Below, piece by piece: positions 38,747 through 50,037 of a stretch of DNA of 64,000 nucleotides (position 1 is the stretch's first letter; every line of letters begins with the position of its first letter). Both the position numbers and the translations under genes were made by a program. The notes beneath the pieces were generated by a model that did no database searches, was not told where the DNA came from, and saw nothing but the letters and a program-made list of their open reading frames with translations. Origin of the DNA: Nevskia sp. (GTDB taxonomy: Bacteria; Pseudomonadota; Gammaproteobacteria; Nevskiales; Nevskiaceae); the NCBI GenBank assembly GCA_019689635.1, contig JADGHB010000002.1, positions 1 through 64,000 on the forward strand. Direction: 5' to 3'.

Positions 38747-39199
38747 ATGACCACGGGAAACCTCCGCCCGCCGCGCCTGCGCCCCGGCGCGCTGAACCTC
38801 GCCGAATTCCTGGCACAACCCGCACCGCCGCACTGCGGCGCGCTCGCCGTGTTCGCGGGCACCGTGCGCAACCTGCACGACGAGCGCGCGGTCACCGGCA
38901 TCCGCTATCACGCCTACGCCCCACTGGCGGAAAAACGGCTGGCGGAGATCGAGGAAGAAGGCGCGCGCCGTTACGGCGTGCGGCTCGCCGTGGCGCACGC
39001 CGTGGGCGAGCTGAAGGTGGGCGAGATCAGCGTGGTGGTGGTGGCCCGCGCCGGGCACCGCGGCGAGGCCTTCGCCGCCTGCCGCTGGGCGATCGACGCG
39101 ATCAAGCGCAGCGTGCCGATCTGGAAGGAGGAGCGCTACGCCGACGGCGCTGCCGAGTTCCTCGAAGGCAACCCGCTGCGTCCCGTGAGCGAACCGTGA
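38747..39199 (+). CDS. moaE: Molybdopterin synthase catalytic subunit
   Basis: GALAVFAGTVRNLHDERAVTGIRYHAY...VVVVARAGHRGEAFAACRWAIDAIKRSVPIWKEE. Confidence 0.94.
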   Translation: MTTGNLRPPRLRPGALNLAEFLAQPAPPHCGALAVFAGTVRNLHDERAVTGIRYHAYAPLAEKRLAEIEEEGARRYGVRLAVAHAVGELKVGEISVVVVARAGHRGEAFAACRWAIDAIKRSVPIWKEERYADGAAEFLEGNPLRPVSEP

Positions 39200-39639
39200 A
39201 AGACGTCTCCGAAAAAAACGTGAGCTTCCGCGTGGCGCGGGCGCAGGCGGTGCTGGAGATGCCGCCGCAAGTGCTGGCGCGGCTCAAGGCGCGCACCCTG
39301 GAAAAAGGCGACGCGCTGGAGATCGCGCGCGCCGCCGGCATCCTCGCCGCCAAGCGCACCGCTGAGCTGATTCCGCTATGCCACCCGCTGCCGCTGGAGC
39401 GGCTGGAGCTGCGCTACGCGTTCGGGGAACGCAGCGTCACCGTGCTCGCCGAGGTCGCCACCCACGCGCGGACCGGCGTGGAAATGGAAGCGCTGACCGC
39501 GGCGAGTCTCGCCGCGCTCACGCTCTACGACATGCTCAAGCCGCACGCCGGCACCGATCTCGTCATCCGCGAGGTGCTGTTGCTCGAAAAAACCGGCGGC
39601 AAGCGCGACTTCCGGCGCGCGGAGCCGGTCAGTATTTGA
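39196..39639 (+). CDS. moaC: Cyclic pyranopterin monophosphate synthase
   Basis: GTG start overlapping moaE stop; LIPLCHPLPLERLEL, TGVEMEALTAASLAALTLYDMLK. Confidence 0.94.
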   Translation: MKDVSEKNVSFRVARAQAVLEMPPQVLARLKARTLEKGDALEIARAAGILAAKRTAELIPLCHPLPLERLELRYAFGERSVTVLAEVATHARTGVEMEALTAASLAALTLYDMLKPHAGTDLVIREVLLLEKTGGKRDFRRAEPVSI

Positions 39640-41782
39640 GCGCGTTGAGCCAGTTGAGCAGCGGCGCGATCAGCCGGTAGCCCCAGGCTTTCACCCGCGC
39701 CCACCAGCCGGGCTGCGTCAGCGCCGCGCGCGTGGTCTGCGCGCGCGCGATCAAATAAGCGTCGATGGCCGCGACCTGCGTGGCGTCCAGCTGCCTGGAG
39801 AAATTCGGCATGCCGGCGTTCTCCAGCGCGCCGCCGAGCACGATGGCCTGGAGCATGCCGTGCTGGGCCTTCGACAGATAACGCAGATCGGGCAGCGCGC
39901 TGCCGGACACCGCATTGGCGCCATGGCATACGCCGCAGTGCTGGTTGAACAGCCGGCTGCCTTCGGCGATCTCCGCGGCGGAGGCGGTGGACGGCGGCGG
40001 ATCGGGCACGCCCAGCTCGCGCGGTTGCGGCGGCGGCAGCGTGGCCTGACCGTCCAGCTTGAACACCAGCAGGTGACCGCGGTAATCGCGGTCCGGCACC
40101 TTGGCGGCCTCGCCGCCGGCGAGCGCGAAGGCGCCGCCCCATCCCATCATCACCGCGAGATACTGCACGCCGCCGATCTCGTAGGTCATCGGCGGGGCGA
40201 TGACCCCGTTGGGCAGCCGGTATTCCCAGCGCTGCGCACCGCTGCGGGCGTCGTAGGCGCGCAGGAAGCCGTCGGCGGTGCCCTGGAACACCAGCCCGCC
40301 GCGCGTGGCGAGCGTGCCGCCGTTCCAGATCATCGGCTGCTCCACGCGCCAAGCCGCGCGCTGCGCGACCGGATCCCAGGCCACCAGCGCGCCGTGCACC
40401 GCGTCCTTCACCAGCGCCTTGAGCAGCAGCGGATCCATGTCCGCCGGCGCCGCCTGCGCGGCGAGATTCAAGCCCGTGTCCCAGGCACCGATCAGCGGCG
40501 AGAACTCCTTCTCGGGCGTGTAGAGGAACGGCACCGAGGCCGCGGGGATGTAAACCAGGCCGGTGTCCGGCGAGTAGCTCATGTCCTGCCAGTTGTGCGC
40601 GCCGAACGGCGCCGGCCGCACGATGCGCCCCTGCGCGCCGTCGTAGGGTGTCTGCGCGAGCTGCGGGCGGCCGGTCTTGGGGTCGATGCCGCGCGCCCAG
40701 TTCTGGTCGGCGAACGCGGCCGCCGAAATGAACTGGCCGGTGGCGCGGTCCAGCACGTAGAAAAAGCCGTTCTTGTTGGCCTGCAAAATGACCTTGCGCG
40801 GCTGGCCGTCGATCACCAGATCCGCGAGCACCAGGTGCTCGGCCGCATCGTAGTCCCAGGCGTCGCCGGGCGTGGTCTGGAAATGCCAGGCATAACGCCC
40901 GTCGTCGAGGTGCACCGCGAGGATGCAGGCCGAATAAAGATTGTCCGAGTCCTTGTCCGAGTCTGCGCCATTGCGCACGTAGCGATTCCAGGGATTGGCG
41001 TTGCCCGTGCCGAAATACACCAGGCGCAGTTGCGGATCGTAGGCGATGGCGTTCCACACCGTGCCGCCCACGCCCATCGGCAACCAGCGCGGATCGGGCC
41101 AGGTCTGGGCTGCGCGCGCCAGCGCCTGCGGATCGGAGGCGTCGGGCGCATCGCCGGGCACGGTGTAGAAGCGCCAGAGCAGGTGCCCGTCGTTCTCGTC
41201 GTAGGCGGACAGAGTGCCGCGCACGCCGGCGTACTCGGCGCCGCCGTTGCCGATCAGGACCTTCCCTTCGATGACGCGCGGCGCCATGGTGATCGTGTAG
41301 GGCCGGTCGGTGGGCGTGGTCTGCACCGACCACAGCAATCCACCCGTCTGCGCGTCGAGCGCGATCAGCCGGCCGTCGAGCGTGCCCACGAACACCTTGC
41401 CCGCGTCCACCGCCACGCCCCGGTTGACCACGTCGCAGCAGGCCCAGGCGCCGACGCGCCGCGGGACCTGCGGGTCATAGCGCCACTTGAGCCGGCCGCT
41501 GACCGCATCCAGCGCGTAAACCCGGCTCCAGGTGCCGGTGGTGTAGAGCGTGTCGCCCACCACCACCGGCGTGGCCTCCAGCCCGCGGGTGGACTCCATG
41601 TCGTAATACCAGGCCAGCCCCAGCCGCGACACGTTGCCGGCGTCGATCTGGTCGAGCGCGCTGTAGCGTTGTTCGTAGGGGCCGTTGGCCACGCTGGGCC
41701 AATCGGTGCCGGCGCGGGCGCCGAGCGCGAGCCCCAAAGACGCGAGGACAAACGTCGCAGAACCTAGGCGAATTTTTTGCAT
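39629..41782 (-). CDS. PQQ-dependent quinohemoprotein (alcohol-type) dehydrogenase
   Basis: Signal peptide, beta-propeller W motifs, vicinal WACCDVVNRG, catalytic region TPGDAWDYDAAEH, C-terminal cytochrome c CGVCH. Confidence 0.93.
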   Translation of the reverse strand: MQKIRLGSATFVLASLGLALGARAGTDWPSVANGPYEQRYSALDQIDAGNVSRLGLAWYYDMESTRGLEATPVVVGDTLYTTGTWSRVYALDAVSGRLKWRYDPQVPRRVGAWACCDVVNRGVAVDAGKVFVGTLDGRLIALDAQTGGLLWSVQTTPTDRPYTITMAPRVIEGKVLIGNGGAEYAGVRGTLSAYDENDGHLLWRFYTVPGDAPDASDPQALARAAQTWPDPRWLPMGVGGTVWNAIAYDPQLRLVYFGTGNANPWNRYVRNGADSDKDSDNLYSACILAVHLDDGRYAWHFQTTPGDAWDYDAAEHLVLADLVIDGQPRKVILQANKNGFFYVLDRATGQFISAAAFADQNWARGIDPKTGRPQLAQTPYDGAQGRIVRPAPFGAHNWQDMSYSPDTGLVYIPAASVPFLYTPEKEFSPLIGAWDTGLNLAAQAAPADMDPLLLKALVKDAVHGALVAWDPVAQRAAWRVEQPMIWNGGTLATRGGLVFQGTADGFLRAYDARSGAQRWEYRLPNGVIAPPMTYEIGGVQYLAVMMGWGGAFALAGGEAAKVPDRDYRGHLLVFKLDGQATLPPPQPRELGVPDPPPSTASAAEIAEGSRLFNQHCGVCHGANAVSGSALPDLRYLSKAQHGMLQAIVLGGALENAGMPNFSRQLDATQVAAIDAYLIARAQTTRAALTQPGWWARVKAWGYRLIAPLLNWLNALKY

Positions 41783-41948
41783 GCGCACAGCCGGCACTCG
41801 GGCGCTCCCCCTGAAGACGATGGATAAGAAACGACACACGGCGTCGCGCAAAGACGCCACAACCCAACTTTAACCGCGCGTAAACGATCGTTCAACGTCG
41901 CGTGCTGCTACCATGCGCGGCCGATTGCCGCAACGCGAGTGACTCAGC

Positions 41949-42347
41949 ATGTCCGCCACCGAACTGATCCGCCACTACTACGAAGCCTTCAACCGCGGCG
42001 ACTGGGACGCCATGCTGGGCTTGCTCGCCGAGGACGTCGCGCACGACATCAACCAGGGTGCGCGCGAAGTCGGCCGCGAGGCGTTCCGCGCCTTCCTGAC
42101 CCGCATGAACCGCTGCTACCGCGAGCGCCTGGAAGACATCGTGATTTTCGGCGAAGCCAGCGGCACGCGCGCGGCGGCGGAATACGTGGTGGTGGGCGAA
42201 TACCTCGCCACCGACGAAGGCCTGCCGCCGGCGCGCGGCCAGCGCTATCGCCTGCCGGGCGGGGCGTTCTTCGAGCTGCGCGGCGGCAAGATCGCGCGAG
42301 TGACGAACTACTACAATCTGCAAGACTGGTTGAAACAAATCCAATGA
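41949..42347 (+). CDS. NTF2-like/SnoaL-like protein
   Basis: 132 aa IRHYYEAFNRGDWDAMLGLLAEDVAHDINQG...FELRGGKIARVTNYYNLQDWL. Confidence 0.85.
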   Translation: MSATELIRHYYEAFNRGDWDAMLGLLAEDVAHDINQGAREVGREAFRAFLTRMNRCYRERLEDIVIFGEASGTRAAAEYVVVGEYLATDEGLPPARGQRYRLPGGAFFELRGGKIARVTNYYNLQDWLKQIQ

Positions 42348-42363
42348 GCTTCATTGTCAGCAC

Positions 42364-42963
42364 GTGAATACTCTGCGCATCGAAGTCTTGCACGGCCAAG
42401 AGATCGGACGGCAGCTCGACGCGCTCGCGGGGCTGCGCATCGAGGTGTTCCGCGACTGGCCCTACCTGTACGAAGGCAGCCTCGATTACGAGCGCCACTA
42501 CCTGCGCACCTACCTCGACTGTGCGGACAGCCTCGCGGTGCTCGTGTTCGACGGCGACGCCGCGATCGCCGCCACCACCTCGCTACCGCTGGCCGCAGCC
42601 GAGGAAGCGATGCGCAAGCCCTTCGAACAAGCGGGCTACGACGTGAGCAGGATCCACTACTTCGGCGAATCGGTGGTGCGCAAACCCTACCGCGGACGCG
42701 GGCTCGGCGTGCGTTTCTTCAACGAACGCGAGGCGCACGCACGGCGGCTCGGCCAGACGATCTGCACGTTCTGCTCCGTGGAGCGCGACCCGAACGACCC
42801 GCGCAAGCCGGCCGACTACGTGGGCAACGACCGTTTCTGGCACAAGCGCGGTTACGTGCGTCATCCCGAACTCGTGACCACCTATTCCTGGCCCGACCTC
42901 GGCAGCTCCACCTCGACCGACAAGCGCATGGTGTTCTGGCTGCGGGAGCTGCCGGCGCAATGA
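42364..42963 (+). CDS. GNAT-family N-acetyltransferase
   Basis: 199 aa, GTG start; IEVFRDWPYLYEGSLDYERHYL...VVRKPYRGRGLGVRFF acetyl-CoA motif. Confidence 0.85.
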   Translation: MNTLRIEVLHGQEIGRQLDALAGLRIEVFRDWPYLYEGSLDYERHYLRTYLDCADSLAVLVFDGDAAIAATTSLPLAAAEEAMRKPFEQAGYDVSRIHYFGESVVRKPYRGRGLGVRFFNEREAHARRLGQTICTFCSVERDPNDPRKPADYVGNDRFWHKRGYVRHPELVTTYSWPDLGSSTSTDKRMVFWLRELPAQ

Positions 42964-43859
42964 GCCGCTTCAATCTGGCGCTGGCCCAGTTCGGCGTGTA
43001 CGCGCCGCGCAGCTGGAGCGACGTCGAGGCGCGGCTCGCGCGCGAAGTGACCACCGCCGCCGCTCAGGGCGCGAAGCTGCTGGTGTTCCCCGAGTACGCC
43101 GCCATGACGCTGGCGGCGCTCTTGCCGCCGGCGGTGCAAGGCGATCTGCGCGGCCAGATCGCGCATCTGCAACGCTTCCGCGAGGACTATCTGTCCCTGC
43201 ACCGGCGCCTGGCGCGCGAGCATGGCGTGTATCTGCTGGCCGGCAGCTTTCCCTGGGAAGTCGCGCCCGGACGCTTCCGCAACCGCGCCTTCCTGTGCCC
43301 GCCGCACGAGGGCCGCGCGGATTACCAGGACAAGCGCGTGATGACGCGCTTCGAGCGCGAGGCCTGGAACATCGAAGGCGGGGCCGAGATCCCGCTCAAG
43401 GTCTTCGACACCGCGCTCGGCGCCTTGGCGATCGACATCTGCTACGACGTGGAATTCCCGGCATTGGCCGCCGCGCAGGCCGACACCGGCGCGGCCTTGA
43501 TCCTCGTGCCTTCCTGCACCGACACGCTCGCCGGTCATCATCGCGTGCACGTCGCCGCGCGCGCGCGCGCGCTGGAGAATCAGTGCCTGGTCGCGGTGGC
43601 CCCACTGGTCGGCGCGGCACCGTGGTCGCCGGCGATCGACGTCAACCGCGGCGCCGCCGCGCTCTACGGCCCGCCCGACCGCGGCTTTCCCGACGACGGC
43701 CTGCTCGCCTGCGGCACCCTGGATCAGCCGGGCTGGGTGTACGCCGAGGTCGATCTCGCGCGCGTCGCGCAGGTGCGCACGGAAGGCCAGGTGTTCAATT
43801 TCCGCCACGGGCGCGAACCGGCGGCCGGCCCCGCGATCGTGGAACGGCGGTCGTTGTAG
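42960..43859 (+). CDS. Carbon-nitrogen hydrolase (nitrilase superfamily)
   Basis: Glu/Lys/Cys triad context: LLVFPEYAAM, YQDKRVMTRFE, DICYDVEFP; ATGA overlap with GNAT gene. Confidence 0.9.
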   Translation: MSRFNLALAQFGVYAPRSWSDVEARLAREVTTAAAQGAKLLVFPEYAAMTLAALLPPAVQGDLRGQIAHLQRFREDYLSLHRRLAREHGVYLLAGSFPWEVAPGRFRNRAFLCPPHEGRADYQDKRVMTRFEREAWNIEGGAEIPLKVFDTALGALAIDICYDVEFPALAAAQADTGAALILVPSCTDTLAGHHRVHVAARARALENQCLVAVAPLVGAAPWSPAIDVNRGAAALYGPPDRGFPDDGLLACGTLDQPGWVYAEVDLARVAQVRTEGQVFNFRHGREPAAGPAIVERRSL

Positions 43860-43860
43860 C

Positions 43861-46181
<2,321 letters not shown>

Positions 46182-46771
46182 CGCCTGCGCCACGGCGGGA
46201 AGATCCGCCGCGTCATCGACGTCGCGCAGGCATGGCAGCTCGGCGATGGCGCCATGCGCGCGCAGTCCGCCGCGCAGCTGGTCGGCGGTGTCGGCCTGCG
46301 AATAGCGCACCGCAGTCCATACCGAGGCCGGTAGCGGCAAGCATCCGCCACACAGCCAGAACCCGCCGTCGGCAGACGCGCCCAGCGCGAACGGCGTGGC
46401 CGGATCCCGCACAGCGGCGCGCGCCGCGAGCAATAGCGCGGGCGTCAGTTGCGGGGTGTCGGCGCCGATCAGCAACACGGCGCCGTGGCGCGCGCGTAGT
46501 TCGGCATAGACCCGATGCAGCCGCTCGCCGAGGCCGCCCGCGCCTTGGGCGATCACGGGAAACCCGCTCCAAACCGACCAGGCCGCGGGATCGTTTTCCG
46601 CCACCGCCCAGTAAACGGCAAGCCTCGGCGCACAGGCGCGCGCCACCGCGGCCGTCGCGTCCACGGCCAGGCGGTAGAACGTTTCCGCTGCCTCGCGGCC
46701 AAGCGTCTGCGCGAGACGTGTTTTGACGGGGGAAAAACCCGGCGTCTTGACGAAGATCGCCAGCGCCGTCT

Positions 46772-47479
46772 TCATGGCTCGACCCGACGGGTTTCGCGCG
46801 CCGCCTGCCGGGCCTGGGCGAGCGTCAGCCGCCAGTGCCGGACGGTGGTGGCGGCCCAGCCGCGCTCGGCGTACTTGCGCGCGCTGGTGGCCAGCGCGGC
46901 CGGGATCTCGCGCAAGGGCAGACCGGCGGCGCGGGCGCGCCACACCAGGAAATGATCCTCGCCGCAGGCCAGGCGCTCGTCGTAACCGCCCAAGCGGGCG
47001 AAGTCCTCCGCGCGCAGCACGAAGCCCTGGTCGCCGAAGGGCAGCCCCAGCCAGCGCGCGCGCAGGTTGGCGCCCAGGGCGTTGAGCGCGGCGAGCCGCG
47101 GCCCGTCGCGCAGGAACTTCAGACGGAAATAACCCAGCGCCGGCGCGCCGGCGGCGATGAACGCCTGCAACGCCGGCCAGGTCTGCGGCGTCAGCCGCGA
47201 GTCGGCGTGCAGGAACCACAGCCAACGCCCGCGCGCGACCCGCGCGCCGGCATTCATCTGCGCCGCGCGGCCGGGCCGGCTCCGGCATTGCCGCAGCCTG
47301 GGCCCGGTGGGCCAAGCGGCGGGAAGTGCCAGCAAAGCTTCCTCCACACGCACCAGGACGATCTCGCTATCCGCCGGCAGGGCGCGCAGTTGTTCGAGCA
47401 GCCCGCACCAGGCCGTCTCGCTTGGTGCGAGCGGCATGACGATCGACAGCCGTACGGGCGGCAAAGGGCATCCCTCCAC
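46772..47479 (-). CDS. TIGR04283-type (arsenosugar-associated) glycosyltransferase family 2
   Basis: LSIVMPLAPSE...SRPGRAAQMNAGARVARGRWLWFLHADSRL...FGDQGFVLRAEDFARLGGYDE; ATGA overlap with next gene. Confidence 0.85.
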   Translation of the reverse strand: MEGCPLPPVRLSIVMPLAPSETAWCGLLEQLRALPADSEIVLVRVEEALLALPAAWPTGPRLRQCRSRPGRAAQMNAGARVARGRWLWFLHADSRLTPQTWPALQAFIAAGAPALGYFRLKFLRDGPRLAALNALGANLRARWLGLPFGDQGFVLRAEDFARLGGYDERLACGEDHFLVWRARAAGLPLREIPAALATSARKYAERGWAATTVRHWRLTLAQARQAARETRRVEP

Positions 47480-47600
47480 AAATGCGACGCGGCAGTGTAA
47501 AACGGCCGGGGAAAGCGCTGCGCTGCGGCCCGCGTTCGGATTTCTCCACCCGGCGTCCGCCGCGTCTCCACAAGCTCAAGCCAGCCGCTAAGCTCGGGGC

Positions 47601-48194
47601 ATGCGTTCCCGAACTCGTGCGACGGCGCGGCTGCCCAAGCGGCCGGATCTGGCCGACGTGTTCCGCGCCTATCCGCTTGGCGTGGCGGAATTGCTCGCCT
47701 ATCACGACGCGCTGTTGCGCGGAGATTCTCCGCTCAGCGTCGGCGAACGCGAGTTGATCGCCGTCTTCGTCTCCAGCTTGAACGCCTGCGGATTTTGTTT
47801 CGGCGCCCATCGCATCATCGCGGAACGTTTCGGCGTGCAGCCCGACGTCGTCGAGCACTTGCTCACCGACATCGACCGCGCCCCGATCCCGGCACGGCTC
47901 AAGCCGATCTTCAAACTCCTCGCCAAGCTCACGCGCGCACCGGCTTCGGTAGAGGCTGCGGACCGGGAGGCGGTATTCGCCGCCGGCTGGAACGAACGCG
48001 CCTAGCACGACGCGATCGCGGTGTGCGCGCTGTTCAATTTCATGAACCGTCTGGTCGAGGGCATGGGCGTGGTCACCACGCCAGCGATCCGGGCCGCGCA
48101 GCGCGCCCGCCATGCGCGCGGCGCGTTGGCCGACTCCAAGACGCCCTACCAAGACTACGGCCGTCTGATCGGCGTACTGCCCCGCCATGGCTGA
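47601..48194 (+). pseudogene. CMD/AhpD-like peroxidase-related protein interrupted by in-frame TAG at 48003-48005
   Basis: First 134 aa incl. CGFCFGAH motif; same frame continues after TAG as HDAIAVCALFNFMNRLVEGMGVVTTPAIRAAQ... Confidence 0.8.
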
Positions 48195-48918
48195 ACCGAA
48201 AACGCTCTGGGTTTTGGCCGGCGGCGGCAGCCTTGGTGCGGTGCAAGTGGGCATGCTCAAAGCGCTGGTCGACGCCGGAGTCGCCTGCCATGGTGTCGTG
48301 GGCGCTTCGGTCGGAGCGCTGAACGGCGCCTGGTTCGCCACCCGGCCCGACGCCGCGGGCATCGCGGACCTGGCACGGATCTGGTGCGGCTTGCGCCGCG
48401 AAGACGTGTTTCCGCTGTCGCTCAGCGGCGTACTGCGGTGCTGGCTGTCCGGCACCGCTGCAGTGAGTTCGCCAAAGGGCCTGCACCGCCTGATCCGCCA
48501 GGAACTCCCGCTTTCCGATCTCGAACGGGCGCGCCTGCCATTGACCGTCATCGCCACCGATCTGCTGGATGGCAGCGAGGTGCACCTGGAGCGTGGCGCC
48601 GCCGAACCGGCGCTGCTGGCTTCGACGGCGATTCCCGGCGTGTTTCCACCGGTCTGTCACGAACGGCGCTGGCTGGTTGATGGCGGCATCGCCAGCAATA
48701 CGCCGATCGCAGCCGCAGTGGCACAGCACGCCGAACGCATCCTGGTGTTGCCCACCGGCATGAGCTGCGCGCTCCAAACGCCACCGCGCGGCGTGATCGG
48801 CGAGGCGCTGCTCGCCGGCCAGTGGATCCTGCGCCTGGCGATCAAGATTGCGCTCAACGTCCTGACGCCTTTCGTCGTCGCTAACCTCGGCCTGCTGTCG
48901 CGCCAAGAGCATTATTGA
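48187..48918 (+). CDS. Patatin-like phospholipase
   Basis: GGGSLGAVQVGML oxyanion hole, GASVGALNG GxSxG, LVDGGIASNTP DG dyad. Confidence 0.92.
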   Translation: MAEPKTLWVLAGGGSLGAVQVGMLKALVDAGVACHGVVGASVGALNGAWFATRPDAAGIADLARIWCGLRREDVFPLSLSGVLRCWLSGTAAVSSPKGLHRLIRQELPLSDLERARLPLTVIATDLLDGSEVHLERGAAEPALLASTAIPGVFPPVCHERRWLVDGGIASNTPIAAAVAQHAERILVLPTGMSCALQTPPRGVIGEALLAGQWILRLAIKIALNVLTPFVVANLGLLSRQEHY

Positions 48919-48948
48919 AGCGTCCGGATCAATAACCCGGAGCGTCCC

Positions 48949-50019
48949 TCAAGAGAGCAGGCGGTACGCAGCCGTGCCGAAGGCCGCGCCAAGCGGCAGC
49001 GTCACCAGCCAGGCGGCAACGATGCCGCCGAGCACGCCGCGGTCGGGCGACTGACCGGCGCCGGCCAGGGCGCCGACCGCGACGTGGGTGGTGGACACGG
49101 GCAAGCCGTCGAAGCTGGCGCTGCCGACCAGCGCCGCGGTGGTGAGGCTTGCCGCCAGTGCATCGCCGACCTGCAGCCGACTGATCCGGCGAGCGAGCGT
49201 GTGTGCGACGCGGCGCGCGCCGAGCAAGGCGCCAAGCAGCATGCTGACGCCGACTAGACTGACGGCGAGTTGCGGCGGCATCGCCAGCGCCATCAGCAGA
49301 GCCGCGATCTTCGGCGTGTCGTTGAGGCCGCGCGCGAAACCGACCGCGCCGGCCGCGCCCCAGTGGAGCCAGTCGATCATCCGGCGTGCGTCCAGTCGGA
49401 CCAAGGCCGGCGCGCCGTCCGCTTCGCAGGCGGCGCTGCGGTCCAGGCGCAGGGTCGCCGGCGCGAGCAGCATCGCCTGCCCTTGCGTTGCCACCAGCGC
49501 CGGCTCCGCGCAGGCACAGACACTGCGGCTGCCCGCCCAGGCCGCCAGCCGCAGCAGCGGCGCGCGCAGCAGGCGCGCCGGCACCCAGGCCAATAACGGG
49601 CTTACCAGCAAGGGCAGCAGGAAACTCCCCGACAGGGTCGCCCAGCGCAGGCCGCCGTCCGCGAACAAGCCGACGCCGCACATCGCCCCGATCAAGGCAT
49701 GCGTGGTCGAGATCGGCAGGCCGCGCCAGGCCGCCAGCGCCACGCTGAAGGCGCCGCCAAGGGCGACCGCGGCGGCGAACCGCGGCGTCAAAGCGAGCGC
49801 CGGCGCAACCAGCCCGGCGCCGGTGAACGCGGAGAGCAGTTTCGCCGCCAGCGCCGCCGACAACAGCGAACCGGCCAGCGTGGTGATGCAGCCCCAGGCC
49901 AGCGCGCTGCGGTAGCCGGCGACCCCGCTGCCGTAGAGGCCGGCGACGCCCTTGAAGTTGTCGTTGGCGCCGTTAGCGCCGGCGAGAAAAGCGACAGCCA
50001 GGATCAGCAGACCCGTCAT
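48949..50019 (-). CDS. Pit-type inorganic phosphate (arsenate?) transporter
   Basis: FLAGANGANDNFKGVAGLYGSG, GLPISTTHALIGA, FARGLNDTPKIAAL, GLPVSTTHVAVGA. Confidence 0.88.
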   Translation of the reverse strand: MTGLLILAVAFLAGANGANDNFKGVAGLYGSGVAGYRSALAWGCITTLAGSLLSAALAAKLLSAFTGAGLVAPALALTPRFAAAVALGGAFSVALAAWRGLPISTTHALIGAMCGVGLFADGGLRWATLSGSFLLPLLVSPLLAWVPARLLRAPLLRLAAWAGSRSVCACAEPALVATQGQAMLLAPATLRLDRSAACEADGAPALVRLDARRMIDWLHWGAAGAVGFARGLNDTPKIAALLMALAMPPQLAVSLVGVSMLLGALLGARRVAHTLARRISRLQVGDALAASLTTAALVGSASFDGLPVSTTHVAVGALAGAGQSPDRGVLGGIVAAWLVTLPLGAAFGTAAYRLLS

Positions 50020-50037
50020 TCCTTGCGCTCCTTCGAG

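Noticed and set aside
48003-48005. TAG as pyrrolysine or other recoded residue
   Set aside because: No supporting context (no pyl genes seen); a single-base nonsense change or sequence error is simpler.
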